Below, one piece after another: positions 33,112 through 42,450 of a stretch of 64,000 nt of DNA. Made by a program: the position numbers and the translations under genes. Under the pieces are notes generated by a model, which was not told the origin of the DNA, ran no database searches, and saw only the letters and a list, made by a program, of their open reading frames with translations. Positions within the stretch are counted from its first letter, which is position 1. Each line of letters starts with the position of its first letter. This DNA is from CAIWHR01 sp963788185 (GTDB lineage: Bacteria > Pseudomonadota > Gammaproteobacteria > Burkholderiales > Casimicrobiaceae): positions 66,582 to 130,581 of the forward strand of contig CAWBGE010000022.1 of assembly GCA_963788185.1 (NCBI GenBank), given 5' to 3'.

Positions 33112-34614
33112 CTACCGGTACTCTTCCCAGCCGATGCCGCGCATGTCGCCGTGGCGCAGGAACTGCCGGTGCATGGCGAGGCCGAGCGACAGCGAGAGCG
33201 GCGTCCGGCCTTCGGTCGTCAGCTTGAGGTAGTCGCGGAGCTGCTCGCGGTAGTCGGGGTGCGCGCAGTTGCTGATGATCAGCTGTGCCCGTTCGAAGGG
33301 ATCCTTGCCCCGCAGGTCGGCGATGCCTTGCTCGGTGATCACGATCTGCACCGAGTGCTCGCTGTGGTCCATGTGCGAGGCGAGCGGCACGATCGACGAG
33401 ATCTTCCCCCCCTTGGCCGTGGAGGGGCAGGAGAAGATCGACAGATAGGCATTGCGGGTGAAGTCGCCCGATCCCCCGATGCCGTTCATCATCGTTTTGC
33501 CGAAGAGGTGCGTCGAGTTCACGTTGCCGCCGAGGTCGACTTCGATCGCGGTGTTCATCGACACGATGCCGAGCCGGCGCACGACCTCGGGATGGTTGGA
33601 GATCTCCTGGGGCCGTAGCACGATCTTCTTGTTGAAGAAGTCGATGTCGGTGGTGACGCGGCGCATCACCTGCGGCGACAGCGTCAGCGCGCAGGTCGAG
33701 GCAAAGCGGCAGCGCCCGTTCTCGAGCAGCGGCACCACCGAGTCCTGCAGCACCTCGGTGTACATCTCGAACGACGGCACCTGCGGGTTGCTGCCGAGCG
33801 CGGCGAGCACTGCATTGGCGACGTTGCCGACCCCGGATTGCAGCGGCAGGAAATGTGACGGGATCCGGCCGGCCTTCATTTCGCTGACCAGAAAATTGGC
33901 GATGTTGTGGCCGATCTGGTCGGTGGCCGGCGTCGTCTGCTCGAAGCCCTGGGTCTCGTCCTCGAGATCGGTGAGCACCACGCCGGCGATCTTCTTCGGA
34001 TTCACCATGCAGATCGGCGACCCGATGCGGTCGCTGGCGCTGTAGATCGGGATCTCGTGACGGGCCGGAGGATCGCCCGGCTCGAAGATGTCGTGCATGC
34101 CCAGGAGCGTCACGGGATGCCGCGCGTTGAGTTCGATCAGGATCCTGTCGGCCAGGCGCAGATAGGTGTTCGACGCGCCCACCGACGTGGACAGAACGAT
34201 GCCTCCGCCGGGCGTCATGTCGCTGGCCTCGACGATCGCCCAATGCACCGGGCCGAGAAACCCGTAACGCACCATCTGCGGCAGCACCGAGAGATGGGCA
34301 TCGACGAATTTCACCTGGCCGGCGTTGATCTGCTCGCGCAGCGTGCTGTCGGATTGATAGGGCGTACGGAAACTGATGGCCTCCGCCTTGGCCAGGGCGC
34401 CGTCCAGCGACCTGCCGGTGGAAGCGCCTGTCAGCACGCCGATCTTGAACGGCCGCCCTGCCGCGTGTTCCCCGGTCGCCCTCGCCGCCAGCGCTGCGGG
34501 GATGGCCTTGGCGGATCCGGCGGGCGTGAAGCCGCTGAAACCCACGGTTTGGCCGTTCTGGATCAGGCTGGCCGCTTCTTCAGCGGACAGAACGGGGAAA
34601 GGCTGGCGAATCAT
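33112..34614 (-). CDS. Acetyl-CoA hydrolase/transferase family (succinate:acetate CoA-transferase)
   Basis: This 500-residue class I CoA-transferase has features of the AarC/Ach1/Cat1 branch: SGFTPAGSAKAIP, LQSGVGNVANAVLAALGSNP and NGIGGSGDFTRNAYLS. The likely catalytic glutamate is Glu287 in SFEMYTEVLQD, matching its place in AarC by length. It would exchange CoA between acetate and succinate or propionate, supporting acetate use or fermentation. The ATG at 34614 has CAGGAG upstream; a longer frame through the promoter region is rejected. An Fnr-type palindrome lies at 34773. Confidence 0.87.
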   Translation of the reverse strand: MIRQPFPVLSAEEAASLIQNGQTVGFSGFTPAGSAKAIPAALAARATGEHAAGRPFKIGVLTGASTGRSLDGALAKAEAISFRTPYQSDSTLREQINAGQVKFVDAHLSVLPQMVRYGFLGPVHWAIVEASDMTPGGGIVLSTSVGASNTYLRLADRILIELNARHPVTLLGMHDIFEPGDPPARHEIPIYSASDRIGSPICMVNPKKIAGVVLTDLEDETQGFEQTTPATDQIGHNIANFLVSEMKAGRIPSHFLPLQSGVGNVANAVLAALGSNPQVPSFEMYTEVLQDSVVPLLENGRCRFASTCALTLSPQVMRRVTTDIDFFNKKIVLRPQEISNHPEVVRRLGIVSMNTAIEVDLGGNVNSTHLFGKTMMNGIGGSGDFTRNAYLSIFSCPSTAKGGKISSIVPLASHMDHSEHSVQIVITEQGIADLRGKDPFERAQLIISNCAHPDYREQLRDYLKLTTEGRTPLSLSLGLAMHRQFLRHGDMRGIGWEEYR

Positions 34615-34772
34615 CAACACACTCCTGTAATCGATTGTAAGCCGCGGTGCTGCTGCGTTCGGCGACGGCGCCCGGGGGCAGTACCGATATTCTGTTGCCG
34701 ATCGATGCACGTCATCGGATGCGCGGCATCGCCAGGCTCCACGCAGTATGCGAAGCGACGGCGGCGCGCCCG

Positions 34773-34786
34773 TTGACGGATGTCAA
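34773..34786. promoter_or_regulatory. Fnr/Dnr-type palindrome, CoA-transferase promoter region
   Basis: TTGAC-GGAT-GTCAA is a perfect TTGAC-N4-GTCAA repeat in the 321-base gap between the CoA-transferase and the YbaK gene. For the minus-strand gene, a start 41.5 bases from the centre has CATACT at the -10 position. For the plus-strand gene no -10 fits. I see nothing else in the gap. Confidence 0.5.
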
Positions 34787-34935
34787 CGCTCGTCGCTCGT
34801 CGGGGCGTTCTGCGCCCGAAAAGGCTGCCGCACAATCGGAATGACACTCCGCGCGATACACTTCCAACGACGCGTCGACGGCCGCTGCGACAATCTGTCT
34901 CAGGCGGGCGCCCGCGCGAAGGATCGCTCGACAAC

Positions 34936-35418
34936 ATGGGTGCAGCACCGGTTTTCGATCGCTTGATTGCCCTGCTCGACGGCAAGGGCGTTGCCTACGA
35001 CGTGTTGCGACACGAACCTGTCCATACGAGCGAGGAGGCGGCGCGGGTCCGCGGCACGTCGCTCTCCAGCGGCGCGAAGGCGTTGATATGCAGGGCCGAC
35101 GGGCGATTTGTCCTGCTCGTGCTGCCGGGCGACCGGCGCCTCGACAGTGCGCGTGCGCGCAAGGCGCTGGGCGCGAAGAGCCTGCGCTTCGCCACACGCG
35201 ACGAGGTGGAGGCGTTGACGTCGCTGACGCCGGGTGCGATTCCTCCCTTCGGGCAGGTGTTCGGGATACCCTCGTACTGCGATCTCAATCTGCTCGACGA
35301 GCCGAAGATCAACTTCAATGCTGGCGATCATGCGGCGAGCGTGAGCCTGCGCACCGCCGACTATCTGGCGCTGGAGCAGCCGGCACGCGTGCTGCTGTCC
35401 GAGGATCGCCCGCGATGA
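34936..35418 (+). CDS. YbaK/EbsC-type aminoacyl-tRNA deacylase
   Basis: This 160-residue single-domain editing protein reads LLDGKGVAYDVLRHEPVHTSEEAARVRGT near its start, then SSGAKALICRADGRFVLLVLPGDRRLD (the catalytic Lys in GAKAL), and ends with the GAIPPFGQVFGI and YCDLNLLDE blocks of INS-like or YbaK-like proteins. It would clear mischarged tRNAs in trans. The start MGAAPVFDRL matches the family; 52 upstream codons are promoter sequence. The exact specificity (Pro, Cys or Ala) cannot be read. Confidence 0.85.
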   Translation: MGAAPVFDRLIALLDGKGVAYDVLRHEPVHTSEEAARVRGTSLSSGAKALICRADGRFVLLVLPGDRRLDSARARKALGAKSLRFATRDEVEALTSLTPGAIPPFGQVFGIPSYCDLNLLDEPKINFNAGDHAASVSLRTADYLALEQPARVLLSEDRPR

Positions 35419-35509
35419 ATCGAAGGGCCCTGCTGTCCAAATCCGCCGTCCGCGGCGCGGCCAGCCTCGGAGTCGCGCAATGTCACCCGACGTCCGAACC
35501 GGAGCGATC

Positions 35510-38500
35510 ATGGAATATTCCGCCGACACGACCGTCGTAACACCTGAAAACCTGAGCGCCGCGATCAGTCTGCGCCTCGCGCTGCTGGGATTTCCGCTGC
35601 CGACCGAGGCCGCGTGGACACGGCTGATGGCACCGATTTTCGCGCGCCAGAGAGAGTTGAGCCGGCGCCTTGCCGACCGGCTCTCCCCCACGGACTCGCG
35701 GATCCAGAAATTCCTCGCCGATTACCTGGCCGAGATCGGCCCGGCCCCGACGCTGCCGCGGCGCACACTGGTGCTCGACCAGCCCGGGATCGCACGCGGA
35801 CTCTCGCTGCCGGCCGACGGCGACTATTTCGCGTCGCCGCTGCTCCAAAGCTACCGCCTGCGCAACGGCGTGCTGCACAACCCGGCCAACGATCGTCGGA
35901 CCACGTCCGGCGTGTTCCACGTGGCCGAAGGCGGATTGCCGATTCCCGACGACAAGAAGGCGGTTCCGAAAGCAAGCTTCGCCAAACTGCTCGGGCTGGC
36001 GCTGACCCCTCCCGAGGAGTCGTTGCGCCTGCCTTTCACGGCAGGCACGGCCAATACGGCCGGGTGTTTCGTTTCCCTGCTGCTGCGGCCGCTCGTCGTG
36101 CCTGCCGTGCCGGGATTCACGGCGGAGAAGCGCATGGAGATCCGGTTCTTCGCACCGGGCTCGCTGGTGTCGAATCTCGACTTCGTCGAATGCGTGTTTG
36201 GCAATGGCGGCGATCCCTACCTGCCTGAAAACGATGCCTCGCTCGACCCGGAAGGGTGGACCGGGCACTCCGGCTGCGTGATTCTCGCGCCGCACCTCAG
36301 CAGCGTGACCAAGCAGTCGGTGGGCCTTCCGCAATGGGACCTCGCCACGCCGCGGCAGCGGCGCGATGGCATGTGCTACAAGGCCGAGACCGAACTCTAC
36401 AACGGCGGCGCGGCATTCAAGATCTGCGCGCGGGATGCACGCGGCGTGATCGTGACCATCATCGCCGACAACTACTTCGGCTACTGCAAGAAAGAGGTCA
36501 AGACCCAGATCAGCTATTCGGCCAACCTGTTCGGCTCCGCCGAAGAGGAGCATTCCGGCGGCGCGCTGGTGTTTCCCAGCTTCGACCAGGGGGAGGAGTT
36601 CGCCGGTTTCTCGTCGCCCGACCGCTATTCGCTGGACGATGTGATCGCCGGGGATCCGGAGCGGTTCGCGCCGCAGCCCGAAGGCCACGCGCTCGATCGT
36701 ATCGAGCCGCAAGTGATTCTCGTGCCGGAGGAATCCGCATTCGCCCTGCGCAGCCAGACGATCTCGTGGCGGAAGGCGGACGGCAGCCCGACGTCGATCA
36801 AGCTGCTGGCGGGCAAGATCTACCTGCGTCCCAGCGGCCTGCGCGTGCAGATGGAGCCGGTGCGGGGCGAACGCGGCCAGTGGCGCATCATCGCCACGTC
36901 GGCCGACGTCACCGCCTGCCACAAGCCCTGTACGGTTTCCGGCGGGGGCAAGTCGGAGATCTCCAAGGCGATTTCCGACGCGATCCTTCCCGGCCATGTG
37001 TTCGTGGCCGATTTCGAGCGGGACATGGACGCCGTGGCGGCGCTGCTCGCGCGCGACTTCGCCAATCGCTTCAGCGACGCCGCGGCCAATGGCGTCGATC
37101 ATCGGCTGGTCCTGGGAAGCGAGCGTTCGCTCGGCAGCGTGATCAAGCTCCTCACCCCGTCCAGCCGCACCTACAACGACGCCCACAACGCCTGGCTCGC
37201 TTCCATCCCGCAGCACATCAAGGAATTGGTGTTCGTGGTGAAGCGCTTCTATCGATCGGAGTGGGGCGACGCCTGGCGGGACCATTTTTCGGTCGACGTC
37301 ATCAACGGGCGCCCTGGCAACGAACTGAAGCTCGACGGTCGCAAGCTCATCGTGAACACGTTGCGCGTGGGTTTCGAGATCGACGGCTCATGGCGCGTGT
37401 TCGGGTTGCGCCACGACTTCCATCCCGCGGCCAAAGTGCAGATCGAAGACGACATCACCGCCAGCGTCGTGGCGCCGCCCGGCGCGGGCGCCGATGGTCC
37501 GGGTGCCGCCTCGCAGAAGTTCGTCCAGAATTGCGAGCACCGCCTGTTCCAGCGGCCTGACGACGCGATTCACCGCGGCTATGACCAGCAGGCCGAGGCG
37601 GACATTGCGAGTCCGGGCACGTTCATCTCCAACTTCGAGCCGCTCGATCGCGCTGCGGCACGCGACCTGGTCGACGACGCCCGAGGGTTCAGTGCCTACA
37701 CCGAGCCGATGCAGCAGCTCATACGGGCCGCGGCCGATGCCCCGGAGGGGTCGTCACCCGCCTATTTCGTTTCCTCCGCGCATCCGCGCATCGTGGACGG
37801 CAAGCCGTCGAAGAACCCGCGCTACCTGCAGCTCCGCCCCGACCTTGCGCGCCCGCACGAGACGGCCATTGCAATGCTGGCGCTGCGCCTGAACCGCAAG
37901 CTCCCCGTCGCCGCGCCGCTCGCCACGCCCGTACACGTCGTGGCGGCCGGCCGGCGCAACAATCCGCCCGAGCCGGGCGTCCGCCCCCTTTGCGTTTTCA
38001 ATCCCCTGCACTACATGGAACTGCCCGAACTCTTCATGGAGTTCATCAGCTCGATGACGGGCAAGTCGCCTTCGACCACCGGGGCAGGTTCCGAGGGTGC
38101 GCTCACCAAGGGCCCGTTCAACGCGCTGCCTGCGATCATCGATCTCAACGCTGCGCTGGTGTCCTTCGTGCTCACCGGGCATGACGGCTGGGTGTCGTGC
38201 GCGGGGCACGTCGGGCCGCAGGTGCGCGTGGATCACGACATCAGCCTGCTGGTGCCCGAGGTGTTCGCGCGCATGAGTCCGGGGGAGCGCAGCGCGAAGA
38301 ATCTCATTGCCGACGGCTGTCTCGAGCGCGTCGCCGATTTCGAACATCGCGGCAGCACCGTACTGGCCAGCCGCCTCGGATACCGCGTGACCGCGCGTTT
38401 CGTCCACGGCTACTTCGGCCGCGTATTCACCCACCCGCACGTCGTGTTCACCGACGAAATGCTGCGTCCCGAGTTGCAGGACATGGACATCTTCGCCGAC

Positions 38501-38929
38501 GGCATGTCCAACATCGTCGCGACGCACCAGCGCGTTGCGGACAGCTATTTTGCCGACGGCAGCCTGTCGATGGCCTGCCCGCCGCTGCACGCGCTGCTCG
38601 AGATCATGGCGCATGGCCACACCGGCGCCGGGCACGGGCTGCATTCGCCCGCAGTGCGCGACCTCTTCACGCGCGAAAGCGTGCTTGCGAGCGAATGGTA
38701 TGCGGCGCGCCTCGATGCCAAGCAGCGCAGCGACCAGGCACGCAGCGCGCACGGGGTGGCCGCGCTCGACGACTTCCTCCGTCGTCCCGGCAACGCCGGT
38801 GTGATCGCCCGCCTGGGGCTCTCCGCGCGGCATGCGCGCGCGCAGGCCGAGCAGGCGCGTGTGCGCTCGGAGGCCTATCGCCGGGAGCTCGTCGGCACGA
38901 TCGGGTTGCAGCCGCTGGATGGTTACTGA
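35510..38929 (+). CDS. Probable diphosphate-dependent PEP carboxykinase
   Basis: This very large cytoplasmic protein has 1139 residues and no signal or membrane segment. Conserved-looking blocks are FGNGGDPYLPEND (232-244), DNYFGYCKKEVKTQISYSAN (about 320-339), a glycine-rich SGGGKSEISK (477-486) that could be a phosphate loop, and TGKSPSTTGAGSEGALTKGP (about 849-868). These, and the N-terminal INL/ISLRLALLG...RIQKFLADYL pattern, match my memory of the PPi-type PEPCK family (about 1100-1200 residues, EC 4.1.1.38), which interconverts oxaloacetate plus PPi with PEP plus CO2 and Pi. ATG 35510 has GGAG five bases upstream and is preferred to ATG 35480. I have no alignment to prove it. Confidence 0.6.
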   Translation: MEYSADTTVVTPENLSAAISLRLALLGFPLPTEAAWTRLMAPIFARQRELSRRLADRLSPTDSRIQKFLADYLAEIGPAPTLPRRTLVLDQPGIARGLSLPADGDYFASPLLQSYRLRNGVLHNPANDRRTTSGVFHVAEGGLPIPDDKKAVPKASFAKLLGLALTPPEESLRLPFTAGTANTAGCFVSLLLRPLVVPAVPGFTAEKRMEIRFFAPGSLVSNLDFVECVFGNGGDPYLPENDASLDPEGWTGHSGCVILAPHLSSVTKQSVGLPQWDLATPRQRRDGMCYKAETELYNGGAAFKICARDARGVIVTIIADNYFGYCKKEVKTQISYSANLFGSAEEEHSGGALVFPSFDQGEEFAGFSSPDRYSLDDVIAGDPERFAPQPEGHALDRIEPQVILVPEESAFALRSQTISWRKADGSPTSIKLLAGKIYLRPSGLRVQMEPVRGERGQWRIIATSADVTACHKPCTVSGGGKSEISKAISDAILPGHVFVADFERDMDAVAALLARDFANRFSDAAANGVDHRLVLGSERSLGSVIKLLTPSSRTYNDAHNAWLASIPQHIKELVFVVKRFYRSEWGDAWRDHFSVDVINGRPGNELKLDGRKLIVNTLRVGFEIDGSWRVFGLRHDFHPAAKVQIEDDITASVVAPPGAGADGPGAASQKFVQNCEHRLFQRPDDAIHRGYDQQAEADIASPGTFISNFEPLDRAAARDLVDDARGFSAYTEPMQQLIRAAADAPEGSSPAYFVSSAHPRIVDGKPSKNPRYLQLRPDLARPHETAIAMLALRLNRKLPVAAPLATPVHVVAAGRRNNPPEPGVRPLCVFNPLHYMELPELFMEFISSMTGKSPSTTGAGSEGALTKGPFNALPAIIDLNAALVSFVLTGHDGWVSCAGHVGPQVRVDHDISLLVPEVFARMSPGERSAKNLIADGCLERVADFEHRGSTVLASRLGYRVTARFVHGYFGRVFTHPHVVFTDEMLRPELQDMDIFADGMSNIVATHQRVADSYFADGSLSMACPPLHALLEIMAHGHTGAGHGLHSPAVRDLFTRESVLASEWYAARLDAKQRSDQARSAHGVAALDDFLRRPGNAGVIARLGLSARHARAQAEQARVRSEAYRRELVGTIGLQPLDGY

Positions 38930-38944
38930 TCCGACGCCGCGGCG

Positions 38945-39649
38945 TCAGCACCGCGCGCCGCCCTTCTCCAGGCTGCGCGCCATCTCGGTGTAGCCGCGCT
39001 TGCGCGCCATTTCGAGCGGCAGCGTGCCGTTGCGATCGCGCAGGCAGACGTTCGCGCCCGCATCGACCAGCGCATTCAGCGTCGCGAGGTGACGCGGTCC
39101 GCCGTCGCCCAGGACGATCGATTCGATCAGCGCCGTCCAGTGCAGGTTGTTGACGTGATCGAGCGGAGCCCCCGCCGCGATGAGTTGCCGCACGACGCCG
39201 GCGTGACCCAGATGCGCCGCGGCGATCAGGGCGGTGCCGTCGTACCGGCTGGTGACCTGCCGCGGGCTGGCGCCAAGCGCCAGCAACAAGGCCAGTGTAG
39301 CCTCGTCGTTCGCGACTGCGGCGATGGTGACGGCGTCGTAGCGGTCGCTCTCCAGCGCGTCGATGTTTGCGCCGATCCGAACCAGCGCGCGCACGGCGTC
39401 GTGATGCCGCGCGTAGGTCGCCACGTGCAGCGCGGTGCGACCGTGACCGTCGCGCGACTCCAGCGCCGCGCCGGCAGTGGCGAGTTCGCTGATGCGCCGC
39501 GCGTCTCCGCGCCAGGCGGCAGCGTGCAGGTCGCGGTAGCCGGCGGCCTCGGCGCTCGACGGCGGCACCTGCGCCGTCGCCGCCGATGGAATCCCGCCGG
39601 CGAGGCCGATCGCCAGTGCGGCCCCGGCAAAAATTCCTCTCGCGTTCAT
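38945..39649 (-). CDS. Exported ankyrin-repeat protein
   Basis: This 234-residue protein has a signal peptide ending about SAATAQ and then roughly five ankyrin repeats: LHAAAWRGDARRISELATAG, GRTALHVATYARHHDAVRAL, DAVTIAAVANDEATLALLLA, GTALIAAAHLGHAGVVRQLI and TLPLEMARKRGYTEMARSL. It probably works as a periplasmic protein-binding scaffold; the partner is unknown. ATG 39649 is chosen because GGAGG lies seven bases upstream; ATG 39655 is only one base from it. It lies 27 bases after the GlcG-like gene and is likely cotranscribed. Confidence 0.82.
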   Translation of the reverse strand: MNARGIFAGAALAIGLAGGIPSAATAQVPPSSAEAAGYRDLHAAAWRGDARRISELATAGAALESRDGHGRTALHVATYARHHDAVRALVRIGANIDALESDRYDAVTIAAVANDEATLALLLALGASPRQVTSRYDGTALIAAAHLGHAGVVRQLIAAGAPLDHVNNLHWTALIESIVLGDGGPRHLATLNALVDAGANVCLRDRNGTLPLEMARKRGYTEMARSLEKGGARC

Positions 39650-39676
39650 CGCCATCCCTCCTCGCGGGTTGCGCGT

Positions 39677-40189
39677 CTACTGCAACAGGTCCTTGACGCC
39701 GTCGAGTGCCGCGACGGCACACTGGTCGTCCAGGTGTCCGCCGGGTGCGCCGCCGATGCCCACCGCGCCGATCACCGCGTCGCCGGCCTTGATCGGCACG
39801 CCGCCCCCGAGCAGCAGAAAGCCCGGGATGTCGGTCAGATTCGCAGCGCCGGGATTCTTCTGCGCGTTTTCCATCATCGCCAGCGTGCTGGTGCGCGCCG
39901 ACGCGGACGTGTATGCCTTCTGCAGGCTGGCGCCGATGGTGTGCGGACCGGCGTTGTCGGCGCGCTGCACGGCGCGCACGACGCCGGTGCGATCGACGAC
40001 GGTGGCGGCCACCGCGTAGCCCTTGTCCCTGCATGCGGCGACCGAGGCGGCGGCGATGCGATTGGCGAGTTCGAGCGAGACGTTGCGTTCGGTCAGCACC
40101 TGGGCGCTGGCAACGGGGGTGGCTGCCAGCGGGACGGCAGCGACCATCAGGGCGGTGACGAAGCGGGAAATCGGGGTGCGTGCGTTCAC
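39677..40189 (-). CDS. Exported GlcG/HbpS-family protein
   Basis: This 170-residue protein has a signal peptide ending at PVASAQ and a single GlcG/HbpS (DUF336) domain: YAVAATVVDRTGVVRAVQRADNAG, TSTLAMMENAQKNP and GGGVPIKAGDAVIGAVGIGGAPGGHLDDQCA. Family members bind haem or cobalamin, or accompany glycolate and diol enzymes. The GTG at 40189 has AGGAG six bases upstream. The two-component system just upstream ends 82 bases away, so it may be a target or partner. Streptomyces HbpS does interact with a sensor kinase. Confidence 0.83.
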   Translation of the reverse strand: MNARTPISRFVTALMVAAVPLAATPVASAQVLTERNVSLELANRIAAASVAACRDKGYAVAATVVDRTGVVRAVQRADNAGPHTIGASLQKAYTSASARTSTLAMMENAQKNPGAANLTDIPGFLLLGGGVPIKAGDAVIGAVGIGGAPGGHLDDQCAVAALDGVKDLLQ

Positions 40190-40271
40190 GAGAGTCTCCT
40201 GGACAGATATCGGTTCAAGCGAACCGTGCAGCCAGTCTAGGCAGGACCCCGGAGCGATTCCATTCGTACGG

Positions 40272-40934
40272 CTACGCGCGCCCGTCCGTAGAAGTACGGA
40301 GCGACGCATCGCCCGCTTCGACCAGCGCGGCGTAGCGCAGGATGAGCTGGGCGAGCGACGCGCTCTGCAGCTTGGCGAACACGTTGGCCCGATGCGTCTC
40401 CACGGTGCGCGGCGACAGCGACAGCGCGCGCGCGATTTCCTTGTTGGTGAGGCCGGCGACGATGAAGCCAACGACTTCCCGCTCGCGTTCCGACAGCTGC
40501 GCGTAACGCTCGCGGGCAAGCCGATCACCCCGGTTGCGCTCCCGCGACTGCACGTGCCGGCGCACTGCGGCCTGCAGCGCGTCGAGCAACACATCGTCAT
40601 CGACCGGCTTCTCGAGAAACTCGACAGCGCCGGACTTGAACGCCCGTCGGCACAGGTCGACGGTGCCGTGGCCGGTCAGCATGAGCACCGGCTGGTCGAT
40701 GCCGCGTGCCTTCAGCGTGTCGAGCAACGAGAGACCGCTGGTACCGGGCATGCGCACGTCGAGCACGATGGCGCCGATGCTGTCCGGATCGAAGCCGGCA
40801 AGGAACGCCGCGGCACCCGATGCGGCGCGCACGCGCAGCCCGACGGTGCCTATGAGCAGCGACAGGCTCTCGCGCACGGCGTCGTCGTCGTCCACCAGGT
40901 GGATCAATGGCGAAAGCGCGACCGGCTCGTTCAT
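40272..40934 (-). CDS. FixJ-family response regulator
   Basis: This 220-residue regulator has a receiver domain (Asp59 in IVLDVRMPG, Lys in FLEKPVDDD) and a LuxR-type helix-turn-helix, LSEREREVVGFIVAGLTNKE and IARALSLSPRTVETH. It belongs to the FixJ/TtrR/StyR class. Its ATG overlaps the kinase stop by four bases. Targets are unknown; the downstream GlcG-like and ankyrin genes are the nearest candidates. Confidence 0.9.
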   Translation of the reverse strand: MNEPVALSPLIHLVDDDDAVRESLSLLIGTVGLRVRAASGAAAFLAGFDPDSIGAIVLDVRMPGTSGLSLLDTLKARGIDQPVLMLTGHGTVDLCRRAFKSGAVEFLEKPVDDDVLLDALQAAVRRHVQSRERNRGDRLARERYAQLSEREREVVGFIVAGLTNKEIARALSLSPRTVETHRANVFAKLQSASLAQLILRYAALVEAGDASLRTSTDGRA

Positions 40935-42424
40935 TGCATCTTCGCCTTGTCGTGTGCCGGCGCCAGCGGCAGGGAGAGACGGAACTCCGCGCCGCGCGGA
41001 CTCGCCGCCGCGGCCGAGAGGCTGCCGCCCATGCTCGCGGCCAGCGTTTCGCACAAGCTGAGGCCCAGCCCGAGGCCGTCCTTGCGCGTGGTGAAGAAGG
41101 GCTCGAAGATTCGCTGCAGAATCGGCTCGGGAATCCCCGGACCGGTGTCGCGCACGAGCAGCCGGCCCTGCGCTGCGTCGACCGCGAGCGTGATCACGAG
41201 CGTTCGCTCCGGCGCCGGCACCTGCTCGAGTGCCTGCAACGCGTTGCGCAGCAGATTGTGGATGATCTGCTCCAGCGCTACGGGCTCCGCCGAGACGACG
41301 ACGGCGCGATCCGCATGCACCCGTGGCTCGACTTCGCGCTGACGGCACTCGGGCTCGATCAGGTGCAGCGCCGAGGCGACCGCTGCGCGCAGGTCCACCT
41401 GCTGGTGGCGTCCGTCGAGGTCCGGCTGTTCGACGGTGCGACGCAGGCGCGCCAGCACGTCGGCCGCGCGGCGTGCCTGGTCGGCCGCGCGCGCCATCGC
41501 CGCGCGCGCGGTGCCGAGTTCGGGCGAATCGTCGTCGAGCAGGCGGGCGGCTGCCTGTGTGTTGGCCAGCAACGCGGTGAGCGGCTGGTTGAGTTCGTGC
41601 GCCATGCCCGCCGCGAGTTCGCCCAGCGCATTGAGCCGCGCGACCTGACCGACACGCAGCCGCTCCTCCGCGCGCCGGCGTTCCACGTGCTGGCGCCGCA
41701 ACGCCGCCAGCGCCGCCAGCACGCCGCCGACGGCCGCGATCCACAGCGACATGCGCATCCAGGGGAGTTCATGCCAACCGACGTGTCGCGTCGCCACCAG
41801 TTCAAACGGCTGGCTGACCGCTGCCAGCGTCTTGCGAAATCCGAAGCGCGTGGCTTCCCGCGACCCAACGCCGTCCTGAATCATCCACGCGTGGTCGCCG
41901 TGCCGCAACAGGATCCCGACCGGGTGTTCTGCCGTCACCGGCCACTCTTCCGCCGGAGTCATCGCCCCGATGTCGATCTGCAACGCATGGCTCGCGGGTT
42001 CTGCGGCCAGCACCAGCCAGAACCGACCCTGTGCGAACTCGGTGTCGACGACCACGGCCCGCCGCTGGCTGCGCGAGGTCGTCTCCGCCGCGTCCAGTCC
42101 CGGTGCCGACCAATCCTGTCCGGCGTCGCGTCGCGCTGCGGTCAGAATGCGCGGATAGATTGCCGGGAGGCGCTGCTCGGGACGGTCAGCCCTGGACGTT
42201 GCCAGCAACGCGAGCGTCGCCAGCACGGCTTCGTGCTCCACGGCGCGCTGGCTCAACAGCCGATGCATGATCCGCGCATCGGTCTCGAAAGCATCGCGCA
42301 GCCGCGACAACTCCGCGTTGCCGAGCCAGATCGCGCCCGCCGCGCCGACGACGATCCAGCCCAGCAGCCAGGGCAGGGGGCGATCGAGGCGAATGCGCGA
42401 CCGCAGCCGGGTGGCGATCATCAT
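40931..42424 (-). CDS. Sensor histidine kinase, DctB/FixL-like
   Basis: This 497-residue kinase has TM1 near 18-35, an extracytoplasmic domain of about 190 residues and TM2 near 225-245. The H-box is NALGELAAGMAHELNQPLTA and the ATPase motifs are NLLRNALQAL, DTGPGIP and GLGLGLSLCE. The LNQPL form of the H-box is typical of kinases paired with FixJ or NtrC-class regulators. ATG 42424 or 42421 is possible. The external domain resembles CHASE-like sensors, but no ligand motif is visible. Confidence 0.88.
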   Translation of the reverse strand: MMIATRLRSRIRLDRPLPWLLGWIVVGAAGAIWLGNAELSRLRDAFETDARIMHRLLSQRAVEHEAVLATLALLATSRADRPEQRLPAIYPRILTAARRDAGQDWSAPGLDAAETTSRSQRRAVVVDTEFAQGRFWLVLAAEPASHALQIDIGAMTPAEEWPVTAEHPVGILLRHGDHAWMIQDGVGSREATRFGFRKTLAAVSQPFELVATRHVGWHELPWMRMSLWIAAVGGVLAALAALRRQHVERRRAEERLRVGQVARLNALGELAAGMAHELNQPLTALLANTQAAARLLDDDSPELGTARAAMARAADQARRAADVLARLRRTVEQPDLDGRHQQVDLRAAVASALHLIEPECRQREVEPRVHADRAVVVSAEPVALEQIIHNLLRNALQALEQVPAPERTLVITLAVDAAQGRLLVRDTGPGIPEPILQRIFEPFFTTRKDGLGLGLSLCETLAASMGGSLSAAAASPRGAEFRLSLPLAPAHDKAKMQ

Positions 42425-42450
42425 CGGGGGAGTCCGCTGCCGGTCAGGCG

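Noticed and set aside
36256..37560. Alternative frame of 434 codons inside the putative PPi-PEPCK gene
   Set aside because: It is Arg/Gly-rich out-of-frame translation of the main gene without independent signals.
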